From: Nocardioides sp. W7
GTDB lineage: Bacteria; Actinomycetota; Actinomycetes; Propionibacteriales; Nocardioidaceae
Assembly (NCBI RefSeq): GCF_022919075.1
Contig: NZ_CP095078.1
Coordinates: forward strand, 1,922,001 to 1,986,000
Direction: 5' to 3'
Length of the DNA: 64,000 nucleotides
The notes beneath the pieces are model-generated. The model saw nothing but the letters and a program-made list of their open reading frames with translations. It was not told where the DNA came from and did not search any database. The stretch's first letter is position 1. Each line of letters starts with the position of its first letter. This document shows, piece by piece, positions 17,364-26,317 of the stretch. Made by a program: the position numbers and the translations under genes.

Positions 17364-18038
17364 GTGGATGCGACCGTGTGGGAACTGATTCGCGAAGAGC
17401 GTGCCTCCTTGGCACGGTTGGTCGCACCCCTGAGCGCCGAGCAATGGGCGACGCCGTCGTTGTGCGCGGAATGGACGGTGCGCGACGTGGTCGCCCACCT
17501 CCTGATGACGCCCGCAGGCGAGCCGCACGTGCGGTCGATGGTCGTGGCCCTGGTGAAGGCGCGCGGTCACCTGTGGAGCGCCGGCCGAGATGTCGCCCGC
17601 GAGTACGCTCGCCGGCCCACCTCCGAGCTGGTGGTGGAGCTGGAGCGGACCGCGGGCTCGCGGACCAGGCCGATCTTCGTCCAGGACGCCAACATCCTCC
17701 TCGACCTGGTGGTGCACGGTCAGGACATCGCGGTGCCCCTCGGGCTGGACCGGCCGGTGCCCGCGGCGGCGGCGGTCCTCACGCTCGACCGGATCTGGTC
17801 GATGGGGTGGCCATTCCATGCGCGACGACGATTGGCCGGAGTCCGTCTCAGGTGCGACCTGGAGCCGGGGACACGGGGCGCACCTCAGGAGTGGGAAGTG
17901 GGCGGGGGGCCGGAGGTGAGGGGGTCGGCTGCCGCCCTCGCGCTGCTGATGACCGGCCGCACCGCGGCGGCCCTTCCGATGCTCCACGGTCCCGGAGTCG
18001 CAGGACTCGGCGCGCGCCGTTCGCTGCGGGGGTCGTGA
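17364..18038 (+). CDS. Maleylpyruvate isomerase-like mycothiol-dependent enzyme
   Basis: A 224-residue protein of the DinB-like TIGR03083 type: an N-terminal four-helix bundle with SAEQWATPSLCAEWTVRDVV and a later VVHGQDIAVPLG segment supplying metal ligands. Family members use mycothiol, the actinobacterial thiol, to isomerise or detoxify small molecules. The GTG at 17364 has GGGAG 6 bases upstream. Divergent pairing with a MarR regulator fits an inducible detoxification unit. The true substrate is unknown. Confidence 0.78.
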   Translation: MDATVWELIREERASLARLVAPLSAEQWATPSLCAEWTVRDVVAHLLMTPAGEPHVRSMVVALVKARGHLWSAGRDVAREYARRPTSELVVELERTAGSRTRPIFVQDANILLDLVVHGQDIAVPLGLDRPVPAAAAVLTLDRIWSMGWPFHARRRLAGVRLRCDLEPGTRGAPQEWEVGGGPEVRGSAAALALLMTGRTAAALPMLHGPGVAGLGARRSLRGS

Positions 18039-18204
18039 CGACAGCCCGCTGACGTCCGAGTGGGTGAGGAGAGGGTGATGATCGTCACCCGTGTCGGGCT
18101 TTTGGTGCCCGCTTCCTGATGTGCGACGGTGGAATGGCGTCGACCGGGACCCTCGTCCCGATCGATCTTTCTATCAGCAGCCTGGACCGCGCCGAGGCCC
18201 GTCA

Positions 18205-18350
18205 CGTCGCCAGGTGGTCACCGACATCAGGAAGCAGAGACGGGCACGGGGGACCCACGCAGCACGCCCGTCAGGGCTAGGGGTGAAGCCGAGCAGAGCT
18301 CGGCCGGGCACGGCGTCCGAATCCGACAGGTCATCCTTCGCAGGCGTCGC
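18205..18350 (+). promoter_or_regulatory. Cyclic di-AMP riboswitch (ydaO/yuaA class)
   Basis: The leader holds the conserved blocks of actinobacterial ydaO riboswitches in order: GACGGGCACGGGGGACCCA at 18239-18257, GGGGTGAAGCC at 18280-18290, a small CCGAGC hairpin, GGCCGGGCA at 18302-18310, CCGACAGGTCA at 18323-18333 and CGCAGGCGTCGC at 18339-18350. It ends directly before the ribosome site of an NlpC/P60 gene. Such switches turn wall-hydrolase genes off when cyclic di-AMP is high. Outer limits are approximate. The whole 325-base gap 18039-18363 holds this element and an upstream stretch in which I see no gene. Confidence 0.85.
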
Positions 18351-18363
18351 CGAGGAAACACCG

Positions 18364-18903
18364 TTGAACCACGCCTCTCAGGGCGCGCCAGTGCGCGCCC
18401 GAATCCTTCGCGGCGCCGCCACCGGCGCTCTCGCTCTCGGTCTCGCTCTCGGGATCAGCCCCCTCGCCCCGACCGCCACGGCCGACGCCGCCGTCGGCAA
18501 GCGGCACGAGGGCCAGCGGGTCGAGCAGATGACCGCGAAGCCCCTCCCGTCCCGCGGCGAGAAGGTCATGAGCACCGTGCGTGCCCAGGCCGGCGACCCC
18601 TACTCCTGGGGCGGCACCGGCCCGAGCCGCTTCGACTGCTCCGGCCTCACCCAGTACGTCTACAAGAAGGCCACCGGCAAGAATCTGCCGCGTACCAGCA
18701 GCGCGCAGGCCGGTGCCACCAAGCGGATCAGCCGGGGCGACGCCAGGCCCGGCGACCTGGTGTTCTTCACCGGCGGCGGTGGGGTCTACCACGTCGCCAT
18801 CTACGCCGGCGGCAACGAGGTGTGGCACGCCCCGGGCTCCGGCAAGAGCGTCAGCAAGGCCAAGATCTGGACCGGCTCGATCTTCTTCGGCCGGGTCCGC
18901 TGA
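18364..18903 (+). CDS. Secreted NlpC/P60 peptidoglycan hydrolase
   Basis: A 179-residue exported enzyme: signal peptide to about residue 42, then an NlpC/P60 domain. Cys92 in SRFDCSGLT is the nucleophile and His143 in GVYHVAIYAG the partner; a further His follows in EVWHAPGSG. It should cut the D-glutamyl-diamino acid bond in wall peptides. The TTG at 18364 is chosen because GAGGAAA lies 5 bases before it and directly follows the c-di-AMP riboswitch; upstream in-frame codons run through that RNA. Control by c-di-AMP links it to osmotic and wall homeostasis. Confidence 0.9.
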   Translation: MNHASQGAPVRARILRGAATGALALGLALGISPLAPTATADAAVGKRHEGQRVEQMTAKPLPSRGEKVMSTVRAQAGDPYSWGGTGPSRFDCSGLTQYVYKKATGKNLPRTSSAQAGATKRISRGDARPGDLVFFTGGGGVYHVAIYAGGNEVWHAPGSGKSVSKAKIWTGSIFFGRVR

Positions 18904-19078
18904 GCCAGCGCCCGCCTGCTCGCTGACGACGCCCGTACGCCGACCCGCCGGTCGGTGTGCGGGCGTCGTCGCGTCCGGGGACGCCGGACCACCGAGCCGG
19001 CGTGGGGTCGGCCGAGGTTCTCCACAGATCGACGACACCCCCTGGCCGAGGCCGGAAGCGGCGCGTTGGCTGGACGGC

Positions 19079-20287
19079 ATGCCGAAGTCACGAGGACGCC
19101 GACCGAAGAAGAACCGTCACCGGTCGACCGGTCGGGGGAGGACCGGCCCCGTCGACGAGCAGTTCGACCGGGAGATGCTCCCCGTCATGCAGGCCTCGGA
19201 CGCCGCCGAGGCACGGGGGGACGCGGTCGCGGCGTACGAGCTGATCAGCGACCACCTGTTCGACGCCCGCGGGCGGAGGTTCTGGCGGCCGTGGCGCCTG
19301 CGCCGGCTCGGCCAGCTCGCCGAGTTCGGACCGCTGTTGCCCCGGTGGGCCACCTCCCGCTGGATCCTCGCCCAGGCGCGCCAGTCGCTGCTCCCCGCAG
19401 CGCGCACGGCCCACCAACGGTCTCGGCAGCTCGCGATCGACGTGCGCGGCGGCCTCGAGCAACTGCCCGGGGTCGACGACATCGACGCCGCCTGCCGGGT
19501 CGCCGACCACGACTGGGTCTGTCGCCAGCTGTTCCTCTACGAGCTCGGTGGGCTCTCGATCTTCCTGAGGCACGGGGCGACGCCCGACCTGGTGGCCGGG
19601 GCGGACCGGATCCACGACTGGGCCCGGGCCCCGCTGCGGGCGTTGCGGTACGACGGACCCGGGCTCGGCCTGCTGCGCTGGGTCGACCTCGCGACCGGAG
19701 AGCGGCTGGAGCTGCTCGACCTCGGTGCCGGGGTCTGGGTGGGGCCGGGGGAGTGCGTGCTGGGCCGGGTCGTACCGATCGACGAGGGGCTGATGTTCGA
19801 GGGCCTGCCGTTGTTCGTGCCCGACGACGTCGCCGCCCGGGTCGCCGGCGACCCGACCGGATGGCTCGACGTGCTCCGCGCCGAGGTCCCGCGCGAGCGC
19901 AGCGAGGATCAGCGGATCCGGGTGGGCTCGGTCACGGGTGACCCGCTGCTCTCCGACGTACCCGACGTCGTCTGGGAGCTGGCGGCGCTGTGCGCGGCCG
20001 AACCGGACCTTCCGGCGGCGGAGGCGCTGCTCGACGGTGCGGCCCGGCTGGTCCTGGCCGGTCTCGCCGAGCTGGAGGAGCAGGCCCGGCTGCTCGACCT
20101 CGACGACCTGTTGCCCTGCGTCGCCGCGATGGTGGTCCAACCGTTCGTGGTCAAGGTCGTTCGCGAGCGCTTGGGTCCGCAGCACGCGCCGTGGCTGCGC
20201 GACCTGGCCGACCTGGTGATCGGCCCTGCCGCGGAGATCTGCCTCGGCCTCTCCGCCGTGGCCGAGGACGCCGACGACGCGGCCTGA
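19079..20287 (+). CDS. Uncharacterised 402-residue protein
   Basis: No known domain is recognised. The first 22 residues are very basic (MPKSRGRRPKKNRHRS), suggesting nucleic acid or ribosome contact. The rest is mostly helical with an internal beta segment around residues 200-250 (GERLELLDLGAGVWVG). No signal peptide or membrane helix is seen. The ATG at 19079 places the basic stretch at the start. A weak TTGGCT box lies 7 bases before it and a TTCTCCACAG motif 52 bases before it. The ERCC4-Lsr2 gene follows 68 bases downstream, but a shared role is unproven. Confidence 0.6.
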   Translation: MPKSRGRRPKKNRHRSTGRGRTGPVDEQFDREMLPVMQASDAAEARGDAVAAYELISDHLFDARGRRFWRPWRLRRLGQLAEFGPLLPRWATSRWILAQARQSLLPAARTAHQRSRQLAIDVRGGLEQLPGVDDIDAACRVADHDWVCRQLFLYELGGLSIFLRHGATPDLVAGADRIHDWARAPLRALRYDGPGLGLLRWVDLATGERLELLDLGAGVWVGPGECVLGRVVPIDEGLMFEGLPLFVPDDVAARVAGDPTGWLDVLRAEVPRERSEDQRIRVGSVTGDPLLSDVPDVVWELAALCAAEPDLPAAEALLDGAARLVLAGLAELEEQARLLDLDDLLPCVAAMVVQPFVVKVVRERLGPQHAPWLRDLADLVIGPAAEICLGLSAVAEDADDAA

Positions 20288-20321
20288 CCGTGCGCCTGAC
20301 CGTGCGAACGACCGTGCGCAC
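20286..20321. repeat. Three tandem 12-base repeats
   Basis: GACCGTGCG plus three variable bases occurs three times without gaps, at 20286, 20298 and 20310. The first copy starts in the stop codon of the preceding gene, and the array ends 34 bases before the ERCC4-Lsr2 start, where it could be an operator. Confidence 0.6.
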
Positions 20322-20355
20322 GACGGCTCGCGCCCGGTGCTGCCAGACTGCGGGG

Positions 20356-21342
20356 GTGACCGCCGACTTCGTCGTCGCCCGCAACCCCGACCCGGAATCC
20401 ACGCTGCCCTACCTGCTCCGGATCCCGCTCGGGGACGGGGTGATCCTCAAGGCCCGCGAGACCTGGCCCAGGACCGCGAAGGTCTACTGCCACCGGGTCG
20501 AGGAGTGGCCCGAGGACGCCGAGATCGTCGAGCGGGTCGCGGTCCGCAGCTGCCTGCGGCGCGGCGCCGCCATCGAGCTGGTGCTGGACCGGAGCCGCGA
20601 GAACCGCAGTCAGCTGGTGCTCACCCGCACCCGCGGACGCGAGACCATCTTCTGGCAGACCGCCCGGACCAACAAGCAGGCCCGGCCCGCGGTGGCAGTG
20701 CCGTCCGCGCGGGCCTCGGCGGTCCGGGACCTGGAGATCCACGTCGACGACCGGGAGCGCTACGCGTACCGCTTCGCCCGCCAGCAGGTGGTCGTACGAC
20801 GAAGCCGGCTCGCCGCGGGCGACTACGCGATCCTGGAGGACGGCGGTGTCGTCGCCACGGTGGAGCGGAAGAGCCTGACCGACCTCGTCTCCTCCCTCAC
20901 CTCCGGCCGGCTGCGCTTCCAGCTCGGCGAGCTCGCAGCCGTGCCGCGCGCCGCGGTAGTGGTCGAGGACCGGTACTCCGCGGTCTTCAAGCTCGACCAC
21001 GTGCGACCTGCGGCGGTCGCCGACGGCCTCGCGGAGTGCCAGGTGCGCTGGCCCGCCGTCCCGGTGTTCTTCGCCGAGACCCGTCCGCTCGCCGAGGAGT
21101 GGACCTACCGGTTCCTCGCGGCGGCCAGGGTGGGGCGCCTGGAGGACCAGCACGGCGCGGCCGTCGTCGCGTCGCTGGCGTCGGCTCCCGAGCTCGCGCC
21201 CGCGCCGCCGACTCCCGCCGAGGTGCGGGTCTGGGCGGCGGCTCAGGGGCTGGTCGTCTCCGACCGCGGTCGAGTCCCGCAGCGCCTCGTCACGGCGTAC
21301 CTGGACGCGCGGGAGAGCGGCCCGGCCGGCCCGGCTGGGTGA
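20356..21342 (+). CDS. ERCC4-type nuclease domain fused to an Lsr2-like DNA-binding tail
   Basis: A 328-residue protein. Residues about 125-240 form an ERCC4 (XPF-type) nuclease fold: the DDRE cluster at 131-134 and ERKSLTD at 170-176 give the metal-binding ERKxxxD signature. The C-terminal 40 residues (VRWAA-like helix, then SDRGRVPQRLV with RGR at 304-306) resemble the AT-rich DNA minor-groove binding domain of Lsr2. XPF nucleases cut branched DNA; Lsr2 coats foreign AT-rich DNA. The GTG at 20356 has CAGACT 6 bases upstream and is probably leaderless; earlier in-frame codons overlap the previous gene. No partner HhH domain is visible. Confidence 0.8.
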   Translation: MTADFVVARNPDPESTLPYLLRIPLGDGVILKARETWPRTAKVYCHRVEEWPEDAEIVERVAVRSCLRRGAAIELVLDRSRENRSQLVLTRTRGRETIFWQTARTNKQARPAVAVPSARASAVRDLEIHVDDRERYAYRFARQQVVVRRSRLAAGDYAILEDGGVVATVERKSLTDLVSSLTSGRLRFQLGELAAVPRAAVVVEDRYSAVFKLDHVRPAAVADGLAECQVRWPAVPVFFAETRPLAEEWTYRFLAAARVGRLEDQHGAAVVASLASAPELAPAPPTPAEVRVWAAAQGLVVSDRGRVPQRLVTAYLDARESGPAGPAG

Positions 21343-21424
21343 AATCTCAACGTTTCCTCAAGGCTTCCGCAAGAAGCCCGAATTCGCCTTCTCGTCGGGC
21401 CCCCGGCGACCTAGAGTTCTACTC

Positions 21425-21458
21425 GACCCCGCTGGTGACCCGAGACGCCAGCGGGGTC
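21425..21458. terminator. Terminator between convergent genes
   Basis: A perfect 11-base stem (GACCCCGCTGG arm) with a 12-base loop, followed by a short T-rich stretch, lies between the ERCC4-Lsr2 gene and the DUF2237 gene and can serve both. Confidence 0.75.
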
Positions 21459-21493
21459 ACTCATATTTCGCGCCAGGACGCGGGCCAGGACCC

Positions 21494-21883
21494 TCAGGGC
21501 AGCCCGCTGAGATCCGGCGGTACGTCGACCGCGTGCTCGCGGAGCACCTCGATCGGCACGATCTCCAGGGCGCGGTAGTTGGTCGAGGCCAGCACCACCG
21601 GGGCCGCCGCGCCCGCCTCGTAGGACTGCCGCCAGCGCGCCGCGACGATGCACCACGGGTCGCCCGGGTGCAGCCCGGGGAAGTCGTACTCGGGCCGCGG
21701 CGACGCGAGGTCGTTGCCCACCGACGCCTGGTGGTCCAGGAACTCTCGCGTCACGATCGTGCAGATCACGTGGAGACCCACGTCGTCCGGCCCGCAGGAG
21801 CAGCTGCCGTCGCGGTAGAACCCGGTCATCGGGTCCGTGCCGCAGGGCTCCAGGACGCCGCCCAGGACGTTGCGCTCGGTCAC
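21494..21883 (-). CDS. DUF2237 family protein
   Basis: A 129-residue conserved protein starting MTERNVLGGVLEPC. The family shows the pattern NVLG-LEPC...TGFYRDG-C-C...DVG-H..C, with cysteines that may bind metal, and an EFL-----GNDL motif; all are present here. Its function is not known in any organism I can name. The GTG at 21883 is chosen since TATTCT lies 7 bases before it and the protein then begins at the conserved N-terminus. It is divergent from a small exported protein gene. Confidence 0.85.
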   Translation of the reverse strand: MTERNVLGGVLEPCGTDPMTGFYRDGSCSCGPDDVGLHVICTIVTREFLDHQASVGNDLASPRPEYDFPGLHPGDPWCIVAARWRQSYEAGAAAPVVLASTNYRALEIVPIEVLREHAVDVPPDLSGLP

Positions 21884-21890
21884 CAACCCG

Positions 21891-21896
21891 AGAATA
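21891..21896 (-). promoter_or_regulatory. Leaderless promoter box of the DUF2237 gene
   Basis: On the minus strand TATTCT is followed by 7 bases and the GTG start; no ribosome site is present. Confidence 0.6.
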
Positions 21897-21940
21897 GGGG
21901 TACAACTGGACTTCCAGACCTCGCTCGGAAGGCCAACACG

Positions 21941-22504
21941 ATGTCGTCTCGCCGCCTGCTCGCCGCCGGAGTCGCCGCCGCCGCCGTCCTCGCCCTCGTG
22001 GCGGCCGCTCCGGAGGCGAGCGCCGCCCCACCGCGCGAACGGGTCGTCCTCGACACGGTCGACGAGGAGGCGCCGTACGACATCGTGAGGACCACGCTGG
22101 TCGCCGCGCCCAAGCCGGGGCGCAAGGCGAAGGTGGTGGTCACCCACGACCGTCAGGTCCGCAGCGGCGACGGCATCGACCTGTGGTTCGACCTCGACGG
22201 GGACCGCGCGCCCGACGTCTACCTCACCGGCATGGCCTTCTCCGAGTACGCCGTCTTCCGCGCCCGGTCCTTCACCCGGCACGGGAAGGACATCAGCGAC
22301 CGGAACTGCTTCTCGCTGTCCATGCGCAAGCGGCACGCGGTCGTCCGGTTCCGGCCGGACTGCCTGGGCCCGTCGCGCAACTTCGCGGTGTCGGCGCGCT
22401 CGTTCCGGCACGGCGAGCCCGTGCCGTCGGCCGACTGGGCGCCGCGCACCGAGCGGCTCACCCGTCGGGTGCTCTCCTACGCCACCGCCGACCCGGGGGC
22501 CTGA
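21941..22504 (+). CDS. Exported protein of unknown function
   Basis: A 187-residue protein with a clear signal peptide (RR at residues 4-5, Ala/Val-rich core, cleavage near ASA at 27-29). The mature part looks like a beta-sandwich, with GIDLWFDLDGDRAPDVYL resembling a calcium-binding or FG-GAP-like strand and two cysteines that could pair. No family is recognised. GGAAGG lies 8 bases before the ATG. Its stop is one base before the TspO start, so the two form an operon. Confidence 0.65.
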   Translation: MSSRRLLAAGVAAAAVLALVAAAPEASAAPPRERVVLDTVDEEAPYDIVRTTLVAAPKPGRKAKVVVTHDRQVRSGDGIDLWFDLDGDRAPDVYLTGMAFSEYAVFRARSFTRHGKDISDRNCFSLSMRKRHAVVRFRPDCLGPSRNFAVSARSFRHGEPVPSADWAPRTERLTRRVLSYATADPGA

Positions 22505-22505
22505 C

Positions 22506-22970
22506 GTGCGCCGGACGATCCTGACCGGCGCGCTCACGGCGGCCGCGGCGGGCATCGGCTTCGTCGGCACCCGCCCCGACAGCCCGTGGTACCGCTCGAT
22601 CGAGAAGCCGCCGTGGGAGCCGCCCGCCGCGGCCTTCCCGATCGTGTGGACGCCGCTCTACGGGCTGATCGCCTGGGGCACCGGCCGGGCCGCCGAGAAG
22701 GCTGGGCCGGACGCCGAGGCGCGGGTGCTCGCGTTGACGACGGCCGACCTCGCCGTCAACGCCGGCTGGTGCTGGGCGTTCTTCGCCGAGGAGTCGCCCG
22801 CGGCCGGGCTCGGCGTCATCGCGGTGCTCGACGTGCTCAACGTCGCCCTGGTGCGCGAGGCGGCCCGGCACGACAGGGTCGCGGCCGCCGCGCTGGCGCC
22901 GTACGTCGTGTGGACGGGGTTCGCGACCGTGCTCAACGCCTCGATCTGGTGGCGCAACCGGGGCCGCTGA
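22506..22970 (+). CDS. TspO/MBR family membrane protein
   Basis: A 154-residue protein with five predicted helices and the family signature WYRSIEKPPWEPP near residues 28-40, followed by NAGWCWAFF and an Asn-rich LNASIWWRN end. TspO proteins bind porphyrins or similar ligands and tune stress or pigment responses. The GTG at 22506 almost touches the upstream stop, so translation is coupled. The gene downstream is separate and starts 69 bases later. Confidence 0.9.
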   Translation: MRRTILTGALTAAAAGIGFVGTRPDSPWYRSIEKPPWEPPAAAFPIVWTPLYGLIAWGTGRAAEKAGPDAEARVLALTTADLAVNAGWCWAFFAEESPAAGLGVIAVLDVLNVALVREAARHDRVAAAALAPYVVWTGFATVLNASIWWRNRGR

Positions 22971-23039
22971 GCGCCGGTTCTCCACAGCTCGGACCGACGC
23001 GCCCGCAAGACCGTCCCCGGCGCACGGCATGATCGGGGG

Positions 23040-26000
23040 ATGCCCGAGTCCCTGCCGCTGTTGCGTCTCCTCGACGATGTCGCGCTCGGGCTCTCCTTCG
23101 ACACCGGCACCCTGCAGCGCGCTCGGGCCTACGTCGAGGAGGGACGGGTCGAGTGGGTCGACGTCGCCAGCCCCGGCCGGGACCAGATGGTCCTCGAGGG
23201 TGAGGTCCAGGGCGGCGAGCCCGACCCGTACGACGTGTCCGTCACCCTGGTCCGCTCCGCCCGCACCGTCCTGGTGCGCAGCCGCTGCTCCTGCTTCGTC
23301 GCACGATCGTGCAAGCACGCCGCGGCCGTGCTGCTCGCCTGGCAGGCCGGCGCGGTCGACGACGAGGAGCCCGACTGGGGCAAGCGCCTCGACGACGTGC
23401 TGGACGAGCTCGGTCGGGTCGCCACGACCGAGGCGCTCAAGCCGCTCGTCCTCGAGGTGAGCATCGACCGACCCGACTCGACCGCCGACGGCACCCGCCG
23501 GGTGCCGTCCTGGCAGGTGCGAGCCAGTCAGCCCACGGTGCGCGTCATCCCGCTCACGACCGGCCGCAAGGGCGCCTGGATCAAGCGGGGGGTCGGCTGG
23601 GACGAGCTCCCGCGGGCGGCGTACTCCCACAGCCACGATCCCGCTCAGCTCGCCGCGCTCTCGGAGCTGGCGGCGGCGCGTCGCTCGCCGCACTACTACC
23701 GGGGCGAGACCCCGCTCGACGACCTCGGGTCGGGCGTGTGGTCGATGCTTGCCCGCGCCCGCGAGGCCGGCGTCGAGCTGGTCGGCGGCACCGGGGTCCC
23801 CTCGGTGCGGCTGGAGGACGAGCCGCTCTCGCTGCGGGCGGAGCTGCGGGCCGACGTCGACGGCGCCGCCCGGCTGGAGGTGGGCGTCGACCACGACGGC
23901 CGCTGGTGGTCGGGCGACGACCTGGTCGTGGTGGGTCGCCAGGGGCACGGCGTCGCGCTGGTCGACCCGGACACCGGGGACCTCGTCCTCGCGCCGCTCG
24001 ACCGGATCCTCGCCGAGCCCGTGCGCCGGCTCGTGGAGGGACCCGATCCGGTGCGGATCCCCGCCGGCCAGGGCGAGCAGTTCGTGCGCGACTACCTGCC
24101 GCGGCTGCGGCGCCACCTGGCCGTCCGGTCCACCGACGGTGCGGTGCCGCTGCCGCAGGAGCTCCCGCCGGCGCTGGTGCTGACCGTCGGCTGGCGCGGC
24201 CCCGGGGTCGCCGAGATCGCCTGGTCCTGGCGCTACCGCGTCGGTGCCGACGCGCATGCCTACGACCTGGCCGGGTCCCGCGGCGACGTACGCCGTCCCG
24301 AGCGCGAGCGCGCCCACCTCGACCGCCTCCAGCTCGGCCAGGCGGGCGACCGGCTGCTGCGCGACGAGGCCGGGGACCTGCGCGCCCACCACGAGCTCCG
24401 CGGCGACCGGCTGCTCGCGCTGGTCGGCGAGGTGCTGCCCGCGCTGCGCGAGGACCCGTCGGTCGAGGTCGAGGAGGTCGGGGTGCAGCTCGACTACCGC
24501 CCGGCCGAGAACGCGCCCGAGATCCGCTTCGAGCTGCCCGAGGACGACTCCGCCGGCCCGGTCGACTGGCTCAACCTGCGGGTGGTCATCGACGTCGACG
24601 GCGAGGAGGTCCCGCTCGCCTACGTCCTCGAGGCGCTCACCCGCGACCAGGAGCAGGTGTTCCTGCCGAGCGGCCGCTACCTCCCGGCGGGCCACCCGGC
24701 GCTCGCCCGGCTCGCCGACGCGGTCCGGGCGGCGTCCGAGCTCATCGAGCAGGACGACGACGGCGGGCTGCGGGTCGGCACCCACGACCTCGGGCTGTGG
24801 GGTGAGCTGGCCGAGATCGGGCTCGTCGACCAGCAGGCGGCCCGCTGGGTCTCCGCCGCCCAGCAGCTCAGCGGCCTGACCGAGCTGCCCAAGGTCGACC
24901 CGGTCGGCGTGCCGACCGAGCTGCGCGACTACCAGCTGGAGGGGTTCCGCTGGCTGGCCTTCCTGCACGACGCGGGGCTGGGCGGGATCCTCGCCGACGA
25001 CATGGGCCTCGGGAAGACCCTGCAGGCGCTCGCCCTGATCACCCACGCCCGCAGTCGGGGCGCCGAGCCGTTCCTCGTGGTCGCCCCGACCAGCGTGGTG
25101 CCGGGCTGGGTCCGCGAGGCCGACCAGCACGCGCCCGGGCTCGTGGTCCGCGCCGTCTCGGCCGGCCAAAGTAGGCGGGGGACCAGCCTCGCCGAGCTGG
25201 CGGAGGGTGCGGACATCGTGGTGACGTCGTACACCCTGCTGCGGCTGGAGGCCGACGACTACGTCGCCCTGCCGTGGGGCGGGCTGGTGCTCGACGAGGC
25301 CCAGCAGGTCAAGAACCACCAGGGCAAGACCTACCAGGCGGTCCGGCGGATCGAGGCGCCGTTCCGGCTCGCGCTCACCGGCACGCCGTTCGAGAACCGG
25401 CTGATGGAGCTGTGGTCGCTGCTGTCGATCGTCGCGCCGGGCCTCTACCCGTGGCCGCGGAAGTTCTCCGAGCTGGTCGCGACGCCGGTCGAGAAGCAGG
25501 GCGACGAGCGGGCACTCGCGCGGTTCCGCACCCGGATCCGGCCGTTCCTGCTGCGCCGCACCAAGGAACGGGTCGCCTCCGACCTGCCGCCCAAGCAGGA
25601 GCAGGTGCTCGACGTCGCCCTCGGCCCGAAGCACCGCAAGGTCTACGACACCCACCTGCAGCGCGAGCGCCAGCACATCCTGGGCCTGATCGGCGACTTC
25701 AACGCCAACCGGGTCGCGATCTTCCGGTCGTTGACCAAGCTGCGTCAGCTCAGCCTCGACGCGGCGCTCGTCGACGAGGAGCACGAGGCGATCGGGTCGG
25801 CCAAGATCGACGTCCTGGTGGACCACCTGCGCGAGCTCGCCGCCGAAGGGCACCGGGCGCTGGTCTTCAGCCAGTTCACCAGCTTCCTCGCCCGGGTGCG
25901 CCGCCGGCTCGACGCCGAGGGCATCGGGCACGCCTACCTCGACGGTCGCACCCGCGACCGCGACGCCGCCATCTCGGAGTTCCGGCACGGCGACGCGCCG

Positions 26001-26303
26001 GCGTTCCTGATCAGCCTGAAGGCCGGCGGCGTCGGGCTCACCCTCACCGAGGCCAGCTACGTCTTCGTCCTCGACCCGTGGTGGAACCCCGCGGCCGAGG
26101 CCCAGGCCGTCGACCGGGCCCACCGGATCGGCCAGCACCAGCCGGTGATGGTCTATCGCCTGGTCGCCACCGACACCATCGAGGAGAAGGTGATGGAGCT
26201 GAAGTCCCGCAAGGCCGCGCTCTTCGCGCAGGTCGTCGACGGCGACGGCGCGATGGCGACAGCCGTCACCGCCGACGACGTGCGGGCGCTGCTCGGCGGG
26301 TAG
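23040..26303 (+). CDS. SWIM-domain SNF2 family DNA translocase/helicase
   Basis: A 1,087-residue HepA-like protein. The N-terminus has a SWIM zinc finger (Cys83, Cys85, Cys91, His93), residues 100-600 form a SNF2-helper region, and the ATPase follows: Walker A DDMGLGKT at 653-660, DEAQ at 752-755, and a C-terminal helicase lobe with GVGLTLTEA and DRAHRIGQ. Such proteins move along DNA or displace RNA polymerase, and the SWIM finger likely steers them to DNA. The ATG at 23040 has CATGAT 6 bases before it, a weak leaderless box, and TTCTCCACAG 53 bases before it. Confidence 0.92.
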   Translation: MPESLPLLRLLDDVALGLSFDTGTLQRARAYVEEGRVEWVDVASPGRDQMVLEGEVQGGEPDPYDVSVTLVRSARTVLVRSRCSCFVARSCKHAAAVLLAWQAGAVDDEEPDWGKRLDDVLDELGRVATTEALKPLVLEVSIDRPDSTADGTRRVPSWQVRASQPTVRVIPLTTGRKGAWIKRGVGWDELPRAAYSHSHDPAQLAALSELAAARRSPHYYRGETPLDDLGSGVWSMLARAREAGVELVGGTGVPSVRLEDEPLSLRAELRADVDGAARLEVGVDHDGRWWSGDDLVVVGRQGHGVALVDPDTGDLVLAPLDRILAEPVRRLVEGPDPVRIPAGQGEQFVRDYLPRLRRHLAVRSTDGAVPLPQELPPALVLTVGWRGPGVAEIAWSWRYRVGADAHAYDLAGSRGDVRRPERERAHLDRLQLGQAGDRLLRDEAGDLRAHHELRGDRLLALVGEVLPALREDPSVEVEEVGVQLDYRPAENAPEIRFELPEDDSAGPVDWLNLRVVIDVDGEEVPLAYVLEALTRDQEQVFLPSGRYLPAGHPALARLADAVRAASELIEQDDDGGLRVGTHDLGLWGELAEIGLVDQQAARWVSAAQQLSGLTELPKVDPVGVPTELRDYQLEGFRWLAFLHDAGLGGILADDMGLGKTLQALALITHARSRGAEPFLVVAPTSVVPGWVREADQHAPGLVVRAVSAGQSRRGTSLAELAEGADIVVTSYTLLRLEADDYVALPWGGLVLDEAQQVKNHQGKTYQAVRRIEAPFRLALTGTPFENRLMELWSLLSIVAPGLYPWPRKFSELVATPVEKQGDERALARFRTRIRPFLLRRTKERVASDLPPKQEQVLDVALGPKHRKVYDTHLQRERQHILGLIGDFNANRVAIFRSLTKLRQLSLDAALVDEEHEAIGSAKIDVLVDHLRELAAEGHRALVFSQFTSFLARVRRRLDAEGIGHAYLDGRTRDRDAAISEFRHGDAPAFLISLKAGGVGLTLTEASYVFVLDPWWNPAAEAQAVDRAHRIGQHQPVMVYRLVATDTIEEKVMELKSRKAALFAQVVDGDGAMATAVTADDVRALLGG

Positions 26304-26317
26304 GGCTCAGCCTGGAT

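Noticed and set aside
22458..26138. A long minus-strand frame opposite the SWIM-SNF2 helicase.
   Set aside because: Same reason: shadow of a strongly supported gene.
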